Assembly (NCBI GenBank): GCA_021813585.1
Contig: JAKAJV010000012.1
Location: 1 to 47,637, forward strand
DNA length: 47,637 nucleotides
Reading direction: 5' to 3'
Source of the DNA: Bacteroidota bacterium
GTDB lineage: Bacteria > Bacteroidota > Ignavibacteria > Ignavibacteriales > Ignavibacteriaceae
Shown: one piece after another, positions 34,114 through 43,705 of the stretch
Numbering within the stretch: position 1 is the first letter of the stretch
Layout: each line of letters begins with the position of its first letter
Program-made: the position numbers and the translations under genes
The notes under the pieces: generated by a model
Told to the model about the DNA's origin: nothing
The model's input: the letters and a program-made list of their open reading frames with translations, nothing else
The model's database searches: none

Positions 34114-35775
34114 ATGTTTATTAAACTTCTTTTAGCAGGTATCTTAATGATAATTTCTAGTAAGAATTTAATTTCTCAGAATAACATGACTGCCTTTATA
34201 AACGGTAAAATTTACACCGTCAATAAAAATCAACCGATGGCGCAGGCAGTTCTTATCCGGGAAAATAAAATTATATTCGTCGGCAGCAGCGACGAAGTAA
34301 AAAGGATGATTACCGGTGATACGAGAATTATCGATCTTAAAGGCAGGCTTATGCTTCCGGGATTTATAGACGATCATGTACACTTTATAAGCGGCGGATT
34401 TTATCTGCTTGGTCTTAACCTTAGACCTGCAAAAACAACCGCTGAATTTAAATCCATATTGAAAAAGTATATTGAAAAAAATAAAGGCAAATGGATTACA
34501 GGCGGCAACTGGGACCATGAGGCCTGGGAGGTAAAAGACCTGCCGACTAAAGAAATGATAGATGATTTTACCACTAATACTCCTGTCTTTATAGACCGGT
34601 TTGACGGACATATGGCTCTTGCAAACTCGTACGCTCTTAAATTAGCCGGTATTACTAAAAATACTCCTAACCCGGACGGCGGTACGATTGTAAAAGACAA
34701 ATTAACGGGCGAGCCTACCGGTATACTTAAGGATAATGCGATGGCGCTTATTTACAGAATTATACCCGATAATACCGGGGAAGAAAATTATCAAGCTGCA
34801 CTTGCCGCATTAAACGAAGCAAAAAAATTCGGTGTAACCAGCGCACAGGATATTACGTATAAAAGTAACCTCATCGTTTATCAGAAATTGGAGAAAGAAA
34901 ATAAACTTACTTGCCGTATTTATACCAGGCTGCCTATTGCAAGTTATAAAAGCCTGGCAGATGCCGGAATACAATATAATTTTGGCGACGATAAAATTAA
35001 ACTCGGCTCATTGAAAGCATTTGCAGACGGCTCGCTGGGCTCCAGTACGGCCTGGTTTTTCGATCGCTATAATCAGGATACGACCACTTACGGTTTGCCT
35101 ATGGATATTGTATCCGACGGGAGCCTTGAAAAGTGGGCAACGGATGCCGATAAAAACCTTCTGCAGATTTCTACGCATGCTATAGGCGACAGAGCCAACG
35201 CATATATGCTTGATCTTTACGAAAAAATTGAAAATACAAATCCCAAGTGGGATAGAAGATTCAGGATTGAGCATGCACAGCATCTGAGGAAAACAGATAT
35301 AGATAGATTCGCTAAACTGGGTGTTATTGCTTCGGCGCAGCCTTATCATTGCATCGACGACGGTGTTTGGGCTGAAAAAAGAATAGGTCGCGAAAGGATA
35401 AAAGATGCTTACCCATTTAAATCGCTAATTGATGCCGGAGCTGTTTTATGCTTTGGAAGCGATTGGACAGTAGCGCCAATAAATCCATTACTCGGAATTT
35501 ACGCCGCCGTTACAAGAAGAACACTTGACGATAAAAATCCCGGCGGCTGGATACCAGAACAAAAAATTTCGGTGGAAGATGCAATTAGATGCTACACTAT
35601 TAACAATGCTTATGCTGCTTTCGAAGAAAACATAAAAGGCTCGATTGAACCGGGAAAGCTTGCCGACCTGGTTGTGCTTGACAATGACATTCTTACGATT
35701 GACCCTGTAAAGATAAAAGATGCTAAGGTTTGCATTACTGTATTTGACGGTGATATTATTTTTCAATCGGATTAA
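34114..35775 (+). CDS. Exported YtcJ-like amidohydrolase
   Basis: A signal peptide (MFIKLLLAGILMIISSKNL) precedes the amidohydrolase-3 fold. The metal motif HVH is in DDHVHFISGG, with later ISTHAIGDRANA, RIEHAQHLRK and CFGSDWTVAPINP. YtcJ-type enzymes hydrolyse amides or imidates of unknown physiological substrate. GGAGG lies 5 nt before the ATG (34104-34108), so the start is secure. Length is 553 aa, as usual. Confidence 0.92.
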   Translation: MFIKLLLAGILMIISSKNLISQNNMTAFINGKIYTVNKNQPMAQAVLIRENKIIFVGSSDEVKRMITGDTRIIDLKGRLMLPGFIDDHVHFISGGFYLLGLNLRPAKTTAEFKSILKKYIEKNKGKWITGGNWDHEAWEVKDLPTKEMIDDFTTNTPVFIDRFDGHMALANSYALKLAGITKNTPNPDGGTIVKDKLTGEPTGILKDNAMALIYRIIPDNTGEENYQAALAALNEAKKFGVTSAQDITYKSNLIVYQKLEKENKLTCRIYTRLPIASYKSLADAGIQYNFGDDKIKLGSLKAFADGSLGSSTAWFFDRYNQDTTTYGLPMDIVSDGSLEKWATDADKNLLQISTHAIGDRANAYMLDLYEKIENTNPKWDRRFRIEHAQHLRKTDIDRFAKLGVIASAQPYHCIDDGVWAEKRIGRERIKDAYPFKSLIDAGAVLCFGSDWTVAPINPLLGIYAAVTRRTLDDKNPGGWIPEQKISVEDAIRCYTINNAYAAFEENIKGSIEPGKLADLVVLDNDILTIDPVKIKDAKVCITVFDGDIIFQSD

Positions 35776-36166
35776 AAATAATATGTCCGCTAAAGTTTTC
35801 CGGCATTTTACTCGATTATAATACCGGGAAATAAAATTCAGAAGCCGGCAAGGCGGCTTTATTTCCCCCGCAAATAGGTTAAGGAATTTATACATGCGGC
35901 AAATGGTTTTATAAATCTTTGCAAAAAAAATAGAATGTCGAAAAATTTATATCATTTATCGGCTGTATAAACCTTTTAACGAATAACTGATTGCTGTGTG
36001 TGGCAAAATTATTTATTTTAACATCAGTAAAAGTTCATTGCGGATAAACTGAACTTAAATTTGCTCTAATTTGATTTAACTATCTAAAATCAGAATCAAA
36101 AAATTGAATTTGATCTGGCATTAAATTTTTTTGTATTAAATTTCTAAAATTACGGGAGAAAGAAAT
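35776..36166. other. 391-bp intergenic region
   Basis: No protein of normal length is encoded. A stable hairpin (GGGAAATA at 35826-35833 with TATTTCCC at 35860-35867, enclosing AAGCCG/CGGCTT) follows the amidohydrolase and probably marks its 3' end, although no U-run follows. The rest is AT-rich DNA leading into the 35-aa gene. Confidence 0.5.
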
Positions 36167-36274
36167 ATGGATATGTTTTCGATTATTGTATCTTCTTTAG
36201 GAATTTTTTTCGGTTCGGCTTTACTGCTAATCGGCGGCTCTTATTTAGCTTATAAAGCCAAGAACAGGGAATAA
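36167..36274 (+). CDS. 35-aa single-span membrane protein (micro-protein family member 1)
   Basis: The frame reads M-D-M-F-S then a hydrophobic stretch and ends with GSYLAYKAKNRE. GGGAG lies 9 nt before the ATG. The tail SYLxYKxKN is shared with two other small genes (46944-47072 and 47124-47252), and the matching codons differ at synonymous sites, so the reading frame itself is conserved. N-terminus out and basic C-terminus in the cytosol is the likely topology. Function unknown; superficially like KdpF-type subunits, but no kdp gene is near. Confidence 0.75.
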   Translation: MDMFSIIVSSLGIFFGSALLLIGGSYLAYKAKNRE

Positions 36275-36454
36275 ATGATTTCCACTCCATGGGTGCAATT
36301 TTTTTTATCCTTTACATCTGTACGAAAAGTTTTATTCGTTTGTTCCTGGTGTCGGGCCTTTTAGCAGTATAAAGTCTAAAAAGAATTACCTGTATACCTG
36401 AATTAGTTTCTCTTCTAGGGTCCAATTAAATCGCTTCCGAAAAACTTGAACATG

Positions 36455-37129
36455 TTAAAATGTTTCCACGCGCTTTATATAATCAATTATATAGCCAGGT
36501 ACATTAATCCCCTCGTTTAATCCAGGCGCAGGTATAGGCTTTCCCGGCTTCATCTTAATTGGAATTACCCCGGACCATAGATTTAACATTGTGTCCTGTT
36601 CTTCTTCAACAGGTGGCCCCGTTCTTATTTTTGACGAAGCTTCATCCAGATTCACTGACAGTACCATTGTAGCGTTTAATTCCTTTTCGCTGGGAGTTCT
36701 AGTATCATCCCATCTGCCGGGTAAAAGATGTTCCATTATTATTTTCAGTCCATTAATCTTTTCTCCGGCGGTTTGCAATTCCTCTGTCTTTCCGAATATA
36801 ACTACAGATCTGTAATTGACCGAATGATGAAAAGCGGATTTTGCAAGCACCAGACCGTCAATAACAGTAACCGTTATACAAATTTCAACGCCGGTTCTAA
36901 TTGTTTTAAACAGTCTGCTGCCCTTGCCGCCGTGGAAATATATTTTATTGCCGCCCCGGCCGTACGCTACCGGCAGAACAAATGTCTGTCCTTCGGATGC
37001 AAACCCGATATGGCAAACGAAGGCATCGTCCAGAATTTTATAAATAGTTCCGGTACTGTAATCGCCACGCTTAGGCAGCGTTTTTAGTTTTGTCCTATTG
37101 GTAGTAGTAAGAATTTTCGATCCGTCCAT
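36455..37129 (-). CDS. PPOX/NimA-like flavin-binding protein
   Basis: The pyridoxamine-5'-phosphate-oxidase-like split barrel is visible (VCHIGFASEGQTFVLPVAY, KIYFHGGKGSRLFKTI, HHSVNYRSVVIFGKTEEL). This pattern groups with the NimA/flavin-nucleotide-binding branch, whose members bind FMN or F420-like cofactors and include nitroimidazole reductases. Reaction here is unproven. Length of 224 aa is slightly long because of a C-terminal extension. Confidence 0.85.
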   Translation of the reverse strand: MDGSKILTTTNRTKLKTLPKRGDYSTGTIYKILDDAFVCHIGFASEGQTFVLPVAYGRGGNKIYFHGGKGSRLFKTIRTGVEICITVTVIDGLVLAKSAFHHSVNYRSVVIFGKTEELQTAGEKINGLKIIMEHLLPGRWDDTRTPSEKELNATMVLSVNLDEASSKIRTGPPVEEEQDTMLNLWSGVIPIKMKPGKPIPAPGLNEGINVPGYIIDYIKRVETF

Positions 37130-37267
37130 TTTATTTTCCTATTTTATTTATAAGCCGAATTCAGTTATGATGAAAAGCATCATTATAAATTTATTATAAT
37201 ATCGGCCTTTATAAAAGAGCAGATATGCATTAATTTAATAGTGCCAATATTCAAGAATAATAATTGC

Positions 37268-37272
37268 GGAGG
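37268..37272 (+). promoter_or_regulatory. Shine-Dalgarno that decides a TTG start for sthA
   Basis: GGAGG lies 7 nt before TTG 37280 and favours that codon as start over an upstream GTG at 37241, which has no site and adds 13 residues with no domain content. Confidence 0.7.
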
Positions 37273-37279
37273 AATTAAT

Positions 37280-38665
37280 TTGGAAAATCATTACGACGTA
37301 ATTGTAATAGGCAGCGGACCCGGAGGCGAGGGAGCCGCAATGAAGTGTACAAAGGAAGGCCTTCATGTTGCAATGTGCGATTATTTTTCTTCCTTAGGCG
37401 GAAGCTGCACGCACCGAAGCACAATACCCAGCAAGGCTCTAAGGCATGCAAGTCAAATTCTATATGAAAGCAACAGCCTTGAAGAAGCTAACTTCCAAAC
37501 CCTTCTTAAAAAAGCCGAATCGGTTATCCAGCAGCAGTATAAGCTTAGAAGAAGCTTTTATGAACGGAACCTTGTGGATATTATTGACGGCAAAGCTGCA
37601 TTTATTGACCCGCACCAAATTTCGGTTAAGCTTTCCAACGGCGCAGAGGAGTTTTATACCGCGGACTACTTTGTAATCGCCACCGGCTCGCGCCCTTATC
37701 ATCCGCCAGATGTGGATTTTAAGCATCCGAGAATTCTTGACAGCGATACAATCCTTAATTTAAAAGACAATCCCCGCTCTATTACCATTTACGGCGCAGG
37801 CGTAATAGGCTGCGAATATGCATCCATCTTTAGAGGCTTGCAGATAAAAGTAAACTTAATTAACACACGGGATAAGCTACTGGCCTTTCTGGACGATGAG
37901 ATTATTGATGCGCTTAGCTATCACCTGCGCGAGCACGGCGTTATTCTCCGGCATAATGAAGAGTACGCGAAGGTTGAAGCAGACGACAGCGGCGTTACTG
38001 TATTTTTAAAATCAAATAAAAAGATTAGGACTGACTACCTTCTGTGGGCGCAGGGAAGAACCGGCAACTCGGACAATATGGGCCTGGAGAACCTCGGCAT
38101 TAAAACAAATGTACAGGGCTCTATAGTCGTAAATGAAAATAACCAGACGCCGCATGCGCACATATACGCCGTGGGAGATATAATCGGCTTCCCAAATCTT
38201 GCCAGCGCTTCTTACGACCAGGGCAGATTTGCGGCAACACATATAGCATTCGGAAAATGCGAGCACCAACTGGTAGAATTTATTCCTACTGGAATTTATA
38301 CCATTCCGGAAATTAGTTCCGTAGGGTATACTGAAGAACAATTAACCCAGGAAAAAATTCCTTACGAAGTTGGTCATGCATTTTTTAAGCACCTGGCAAG
38401 AGCGCAAATTACCGGTAGAACAACCGGCATGCTTAAGATATTGTTCCACAGAGAAACTCTGCAGATACTCGGAATACACTGCTTCGGCTACGATGCCGCA
38501 GAAATTATCCATATCGGTCAGGCTATTATGTCGCAGAAAGGAGAAGGAAATTCTCTCATGTTTTTTATAAACACAACATTCAATTATCCTACTATGGCAG
38601 AGGCTTACCGGGTTGCGGCATTAAACGGTATTAACAGGGTTAATCAGCTTAAAAAGGATTTGTAA
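37280..38665 (+). CDS. sthA: Soluble pyridine nucleotide transhydrogenase
   Basis: This flavoprotein transfers hydride between NADPH and NAD+. FAD motif: [17 protein letters not shown]; then [17 protein letters not shown], which is the SthA signature in place of the redox-active CxxxxC of lipoamide dehydrogenases. The NAD site is [15 protein letters not shown]; the C-terminal dimerisation domain ends in [14 protein letters not shown]. The chosen TTG start gives 461 aa, the usual SthA length. It helps balance NADPH and NADH pools. Confidence 0.93.
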   Translation: MENHYDVIVIGSGPGGEGAAMKCTKEGLHVAMCDYFSSLGGSCTHRSTIPSKALRHASQILYESNSLEEANFQTLLKKAESVIQQQYKLRRSFYERNLVDIIDGKAAFIDPHQISVKLSNGAEEFYTADYFVIATGSRPYHPPDVDFKHPRILDSDTILNLKDNPRSITIYGAGVIGCEYASIFRGLQIKVNLINTRDKLLAFLDDEIIDALSYHLREHGVILRHNEEYAKVEADDSGVTVFLKSNKKIRTDYLLWAQGRTGNSDNMGLENLGIKTNVQGSIVVNENNQTPHAHIYAVGDIIGFPNLASASYDQGRFAATHIAFGKCEHQLVEFIPTGIYTIPEISSVGYTEEQLTQEKIPYEVGHAFFKHLARAQITGRTTGMLKILFHRETLQILGIHCFGYDAAEIIHIGQAIMSQKGEGNSLMFFINTTFNYPTMAEAYRVAALNGINRVNQLKKDL

Positions 38666-38761
38666 GAATTTATCGCCTAAAGAATACTGCAGGCCGGACG
38701 TAATTTGCAGAAGGTAGTTTCATCGTTTTAAGCAGCTAAAATTGCGGCTGCGGCCGGTGTT

Positions 38762-40192
38762 CTATTTATTATCGGCGCGGCGGATACGGTTATTTAAAGC
38801 CCTTCTGGAAATTCCGAGCAGCTCGGCAGCAATTGTCTGGTTCCCGTCCGAGCGTTTTAATGCTTCTTCAATCAAGGTATCTTCTGTTTCCTTCAGTGTA
38901 GGAAATCTTCCGGGAAAATAAAGCAGTTCATCCTGCGTTCCGGCAGTAGAATTTGTAACGTTGTTCTTGAAATTTCTATCCTCGTTAAAGTCCGCAATCT
39001 TTTTCCTTATCGACTCAAGCGACAGTATGCCGGAGGTATGCAAGCTTATCGCATCGAAGATCATTCCCTCCAGCTCTCTTATATTTCCTGGGAAAGTGTA
39101 GTTGCTCAACAACGTGTAAAGCTCCTTTGGCGCAGTCGGTCTTTTCTTGCCCAGCTCGCCTGCAGCTTTGGTTATAAAATGGTCAATCAAATAAGGCAGA
39201 TCTATTTTCCTTTCCCTTAAGGGCGGAATAATTATGTGATGGGATTTTAACCGGTAGTATAAGTCCTGCCTGAATTTTTCGCTTAACAGCATGGATTTGA
39301 TATCGCGGTGGGTTGCTACAATAATCCTTGCGTCGGACATCCTGGCAATATCCGAGCCCAAAGGATAGTACTGTCCGTCCTGTAAAAGCCTCAGCAATTT
39401 AACCTGCGATTCCATGCTGAGGTCTCCAATCTCATCAAGGAACAATGTCCCGTTCTCAGCCTTTTCAATTAGTCCCTTTCTTTCGGACTCAGCGCCCGTA
39501 AAGGCTCCCTTCTTATGGCCGAATAGAGTATCGGAAAAAAAGTTGTCGTCAACGCCGGCCACATTAACCGAAATCAGTTCCCCGCTCCTTCTGCTGGCTT
39601 TATGTACAGCCCTTGCAAAAAGCTCTTTGCCGGTTCCGGTCTCACCGGTAATTAATACAGGCAGGTTAGTCCGCGCAATAGCTTCGATATATTTAAATAT
39701 GGACTCGATAACTCCGCAGTGCGTAACTATTTCATTGAATGCACCGGGATTCTGTATGTTGGAGCTAAGCAGGGACTGTTTCAACATCTCGTTCTCGCTT
39801 CTTATCTCGGTAAGTTCCAGTCCGCGCTTAATAGAAGTAACAAGCCTCGTATCGTCAACCGGCTTTACCAGATAATCGAACGCCCCTTCCTTCATACAGA
39901 ACACTGCGCTGTCTACATTGTTAACTGCGGTTATAACAATTACAGGTATGCCCGGGTACTTGTTCACTATTGCGGGCAGAAGATCTAGCCCGGAAAGATG
40001 CGGCATGTTTATATCCAACACTACAAGCGAGTATTCTTTATTCGCCAGCAGGTCCATCACCCGGCTGCTGTCCTTGCATGTTTCAATATTTTTTATCCCG
40101 CTCGATGAAATCGTCAGTTCTGCGCTCAGCAGAAAATGCTCTTCATCGTCAACAAGAAGGATGGGATTTGCAGGTATTGTAATTGTATTCAT
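38762..40192 (-). CDS. Sigma-54-dependent response regulator (NtrC family)
   Basis: The order is receiver (ILLVDDEEHFLL, phospho-Asp in LVVLDINMP, Lys in YLVKPV), AAA+ domain with Walker A GETGTGKE, sigma-54 loop GAFTGA, and Walker B FLDEIGDL, and a C-terminal Fis-type HTH (TIAAELLGISRRALNNRI). It activates sigma-54 promoters when phosphorylated. ATG 40192 has GAGG 5 nt upstream; an ATG at 40225 that overlaps the kinase gene has no site. The kinase upstream is its evident partner. Target genes are not identified in the window. Confidence 0.93.
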   Translation of the reverse strand: MNTITIPANPILLVDDEEHFLLSAELTISSSGIKNIETCKDSSRVMDLLANKEYSLVVLDINMPHLSGLDLLPAIVNKYPGIPVIVITAVNNVDSAVFCMKEGAFDYLVKPVDDTRLVTSIKRGLELTEIRSENEMLKQSLLSSNIQNPGAFNEIVTHCGVIESIFKYIEAIARTNLPVLITGETGTGKELFARAVHKASRRSGELISVNVAGVDDNFFSDTLFGHKKGAFTGAESERKGLIEKAENGTLFLDEIGDLSMESQVKLLRLLQDGQYYPLGSDIARMSDARIIVATHRDIKSMLLSEKFRQDLYYRLKSHHIIIPPLRERKIDLPYLIDHFITKAAGELGKKRPTAPKELYTLLSNYTFPGNIRELEGMIFDAISLHTSGILSLESIRKKIADFNEDRNFKNNVTNSTAGTQDELLYFPGRFPTLKETEDTLIEEALKRSDGNQTIAAELLGISRRALNNRIRRADNK

Positions 40193-40208
40193 ACTTGCCT
40201 CATCAAGT

Positions 40209-41393
40209 TTAAGCTTGGCCTTCATTAACCGGGAATGAAACTCTTGCAGCTGTTCCTGTTCCCGGCTCGCTCTTTAATAAAAGCGTTCCGCCGTGGCTTT
40301 TTACAATATTATATGAAACGGAAAGGCCGAGACCGGTGCCGCCTATATTTCTCTTAGTAGTAAAGAACGGGTCCATAATGTACTTTAGATTTTTTTCGTC
40401 AATGCCTATCCCTTCGTCTTCAACTTTTATTCTTACCTTTTTCCGTTCGGCATTATAATATGTTGAAACCGCAATCTTAGCCGAGGTATCTTTTAACGAC
40501 TGACATGCATTGTTTATAAGATTTATTACAACCTGCTCAAGCTGCTGTATATTGCCTCTTATTCCGGGCAGATCTTTACCGTACTTAACAGCAAAATTAT
40601 TAGTCGATTTTTTTATCAGGTTTTCGGTAATCAAAATTGCCGTTTCTACTACTTTGTTAATGTCAACCTTTTCATTCAGCCTGCCGCTGTCCGTTCCGGA
40701 ATATTCGGTCAGGCTCTTCGTAATTATTTTTATCCTGTCCGATCCTTGAAGTATGCTATCCAAGGATTGGGCAATTTTATCTTTAGCTTTGCTGTACAGC
40801 ATGCCGGCAAGGACAAAGTCGCCGTTGTTGCTGTAATATTCATCCAGAATCGGAGTAATGTCTTTCCAAATCTTTAAGAATAACTGGATATTTAAAAGGA
40901 TAAAATTATTAGGATTATTTATTTCGTGTGCAATGCCGGCAACAAGAATGCCCAGGGAGGCCATCTTATCAGCCTGCCGAAGCTGTTTGTTCCTAATCCT
41001 AGCGGCGGCCTCTGCCTTTTTCAATTCGGTAATATCGTTTATAAGCCCGTCGTAGGAAACCGGGTTGCCGATGCTGTCCTTGGTAACCACAATTTTATTT
41101 TTCACCCATCGTACCGAGCCGTTGCGGTGGATGATTCTATGCTCTATCGGATTTACTTCCTTACCCGAAAGGGCCAGCCCGGCCTGTTCTAGCACTTTAT
41201 CCCTGTCTTTGTCGTGAACCATTCTAAACCACAGATCGGGATCCCTTGCATAATCGTCCGACGTATAGCCGGTAACGGAAACGCAGCCCGGACCGTGGTA
41301 CGTGTCTACAGCAACGCCACCTTTAATGGTTACCGTGTAAATATAATCTGTTAGATAATTAATTAATTTCTCGTATCTGCTCTCTATATTCAT
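40209..41393 (-). CDS. PAS histidine kinase, NtrB-like partner of the sigma-54 regulator
   Basis: A PAS domain (~5-120) precedes the kinase core: H-box AGIAHEINNPNNFILL (typical of the HisKA subset with HEINNP), N-box NLINNACQSL, G1 DEGIGIDEKN and G2 GTGLGLSVSY. No membrane segment is present, so the signal is cytosolic. It directly precedes the sigma-54 regulator and lies 21 nt after the SDR gene, so all are probably one operon. Confidence 0.93.
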   Translation of the reverse strand: MNIESRYEKLINYLTDYIYTVTIKGGVAVDTYHGPGCVSVTGYTSDDYARDPDLWFRMVHDKDRDKVLEQAGLALSGKEVNPIEHRIIHRNGSVRWVKNKIVVTKDSIGNPVSYDGLINDITELKKAEAAARIRNKQLRQADKMASLGILVAGIAHEINNPNNFILLNIQLFLKIWKDITPILDEYYSNNGDFVLAGMLYSKAKDKIAQSLDSILQGSDRIKIITKSLTEYSGTDSGRLNEKVDINKVVETAILITENLIKKSTNNFAVKYGKDLPGIRGNIQQLEQVVINLINNACQSLKDTSAKIAVSTYYNAERKKVRIKVEDEGIGIDEKNLKYIMDPFFTTKRNIGGTGLGLSVSYNIVKSHGGTLLLKSEPGTGTAARVSFPVNEGQA

Positions 41394-41414
41394 ATCTTTC
41401 CGGAATTTTAATAT

Positions 41415-42149
41415 TTAATGATTGACCATGGCGAACAAGGCATCTCCTTTTTCCCGCATGTTCTTTGCCATTCCCACCGCCGACTCGTAGACATCGTTTT
41501 CCAAATATCCCATTGCCTCTGCAATAAATTCGTCAACATGCATTCCGCCGTGAGTTTGATTGGAATCCCTTCTCCTATCGGCACCCAATTCGGTATCCAC
41601 AGAAGGCGGAGCTATCTCAAAAACTTTTACGGCGGTAGCCTTTAATTGATGCCTCAATGAAAGCGTAAATGAATGGAGGGCGGCTTTGGTAGCGCAGTAA
41701 ACCGGCATAAAAGCTATCGGGACAAATGCAAGTCCGGAGGAAATATTAATTATGGCGGCGCTGTTTTTTTCCAGAAGATGCCGGCAGAAAAGAGAAGTAA
41801 GATGAATAGGAGCAATCAAATTAATTTCTATTTCCTTATTTACTCTGTTAAGATCAACCTCCCTGGTAAGGTCTGTAAGAAGTTGAATGCCGGCGTTGTT
41901 TATCAGTGTGTTTGTCTCAGGAAAATTATCCATCACCCATAGCGCAAGTTCCACTCTTTGTTCCCCGTCCTGAACATCGCACACCTTTGTCTCTATTCCG
42001 TTAAACGACTTTTTAATTTCTCTCAGCCTTTCTTCCCTTCGGCCGCAGATTATTACCTTGTTGCCAAGCTCCCAAAACTTTTTAGCAAATGCAAGCCCGA
42101 TACCCGATGTACCGCCTGTAATTAAAATTGTGTTTCCTTTAATCTGCAT
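41415..42149 (-). CDS. SDR-family oxidoreductase (DltE-like)
   Basis: The Rossmann motif ITGGTSGIGLAFAKKF and the catalytic YCATKAA (Tyr-xxx-Lys) identify a classical short-chain dehydrogenase; the INNAGIQ segment is also present. The closest named relatives by pattern are DltE-like enzymes with a NADP preference (Arg in CGRREERL). Substrate unknown. It is third in the five-gene run. Confidence 0.9.
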   Translation of the reverse strand: MQIKGNTILITGGTSGIGLAFAKKFWELGNKVIICGRREERLREIKKSFNGIETKVCDVQDGEQRVELALWVMDNFPETNTLINNAGIQLLTDLTREVDLNRVNKEIEINLIAPIHLTSLFCRHLLEKNSAAIINISSGLAFVPIAFMPVYCATKAALHSFTLSLRHQLKATAVKVFEIAPPSVDTELGADRRRDSNQTHGGMHVDEFIAEAMGYLENDVYESAVGMAKNMREKGDALFAMVNH

Positions 42150-42183
42150 TAATTTTTAATCCGTCCTTAATCTTTTTTAATAT

Positions 42184-43662
42184 TTAAAACGAAGGCTGCG
42201 CTGCAACTTGATATTGTTCCAGCTTGCCGTCCGGCATCTGGTAAGTCCATACCCGCAGAGTCTGGCTCTTCATCACTACACGGAATGAGCGTTCAATCAT
42301 TCCTCCGCGCTTCTGCTGTCCTATTTGTACAAACTCTTTCGGCTGGCCAAAAGGTGCAAGGCTTGATTTGAAATCTTCCAGAGCCTGCTTGCTGAAATAG
42401 AAATTTGCATCGGACGTAAATAAAGAGCGGTCGATAGTTCCGTTCTGCAGTCCTTCAAATATTTTTCGTGCCTGCTCGGTCCGCATTGCAGTTTGAGCAT
42501 CCTGTGCATTGAATAAAAATTTTGATATCCTGACAGCAATAGCTCCGGCAGCGGGCGAGGCGTCCTGGTTTGTAAGGACTACTACGGCGGCACTGTCATC
42601 CGGGAAAACTACATTATCGGCGGTAAACCCGGAAACTTCCCCGCTGTGCGATATCATCCGGTGATTATTCATCATCCCTACTTGAACGCCCAAACCGTAA
42701 TGGGTGCCTACTCCGTCCTTTAACAGCACTTCTGTTTCAAGCTGCTTATACGAATTACGGCTCAGCAGGCTTTGATCAATTAATGAAATATCCCATTTGG
42801 CTAAATCGCCTGCAGTCATAGCCAGCTCGCCTGCGCCTGCCATCCATCCTTCGCCTTCATCCGGTGCGGGGCGCAGCGGTCCCAAGCCGTACTGCATATA
42901 ACCAGATGCGTCTTCACTAGTTAATTTCCCTTTATCAAAATTAACGGCGCTTACTAAACCGAGAGGCTTTAAAATATTATCGTGCAGGAATTTAAAGAAA
43001 GGCTCTTTGGTAATTTTCTCCACAATCTGTGCAGCAATAACGTAATTAGTGTTGCTGTATTGCCACCTGGTTCCCGGCTCAAAATCCAGCGGCTTCTTTG
43101 CCCAGCGGTTTAAGATTTCCTGCGGAGGCATCGGCTTAAGCATCAACGGCGGCACATAATCCTGCGGCCAAAAATCCTGATAACCTGAAGTATGAGAAAG
43201 AACCTCCCGCAGAGTTACGCTGCCTGCCTGTGTAAGATCCGGCAGCCATTTGGAGATTGGATCATCCAACGAAAGTTTTCCTTCCTGCTCAAGAAGAAGT
43301 ATTGAAGCTGTGGTAAACTGTTTACTTATTGACCCGATTGCATAGCGCATACCGGGCTTTGCTGCTACCTTAGGATTAAGCTTTGCATCGCCGTATGCAT
43401 GCTCATAAACTATTCGCCCATGCTGCACAACCGCCACCGATGCGCTTGGAACGCCGCTCTCTCTTAGTACCTGATCTGCTGCGGAGTCAACTTTAGTTGT
43501 AAGAGAATCGCTTTTAAATAAGATTTCATCCTTGGAAAAAATATTTCCCCCGAACGAGAGCTGAGAATAAAAAACAACTGTAAGCAAGCCGAATATTAAC
43601 ATCCGCCGGTTCCAAGGTTTGAAGGTATTTTTTGGCAGCATAAACTTCGTTTTAAAATTCAT
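42184..43662 (-). CDS. Exported class-C serine hydrolase (beta-lactamase family)
   Basis: A signal segment (~18-40) precedes the serine hydrolase fold: SxxK is in IGSISKQFT, the Tyr-Ser-Asn motif is YSNTNYV, and HSGEVSGF takes the place of the KTG box. A C-terminal domain (~390-492) follows, as in many esterase or D-aminopeptidase members. GAGGT lies 5 nt before the ATG. It is likely periplasmic and acts on an ester or peptide, not necessarily a beta-lactam. It sits 43 nt after the S9 peptidase gene. Confidence 0.9.
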   Translation of the reverse strand: MNFKTKFMLPKNTFKPWNRRMLIFGLLTVVFYSQLSFGGNIFSKDEILFKSDSLTTKVDSAADQVLRESGVPSASVAVVQHGRIVYEHAYGDAKLNPKVAAKPGMRYAIGSISKQFTTASILLLEQEGKLSLDDPISKWLPDLTQAGSVTLREVLSHTSGYQDFWPQDYVPPLMLKPMPPQEILNRWAKKPLDFEPGTRWQYSNTNYVIAAQIVEKITKEPFFKFLHDNILKPLGLVSAVNFDKGKLTSEDASGYMQYGLGPLRPAPDEGEGWMAGAGELAMTAGDLAKWDISLIDQSLLSRNSYKQLETEVLLKDGVGTHYGLGVQVGMMNNHRMISHSGEVSGFTADNVVFPDDSAAVVVLTNQDASPAAGAIAVRISKFLFNAQDAQTAMRTEQARKIFEGLQNGTIDRSLFTSDANFYFSKQALEDFKSSLAPFGQPKEFVQIGQQKRGGMIERSFRVVMKSQTLRVWTYQMPDGKLEQYQVAAQPSF

Positions 43663-43705
43663 TTTTACCTCTTCAAGATTAATGTTTTCATCAAATATCT
43701 ATATA

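Noticed and set aside
33935-34135. 66-codon frame before the amidohydrolase gene
   Set aside because: It overlaps the well-supported amidohydrolase start, its middle is generated by the 12-bp tandem repeat (ENIPENIP), and it lacks a ribosome-binding site.
36137-36160. Sigma-54-like TGGCA before the 35-aa gene
   Set aside because: The distance to the next TTG is wrong for a -24/-12 promoter.
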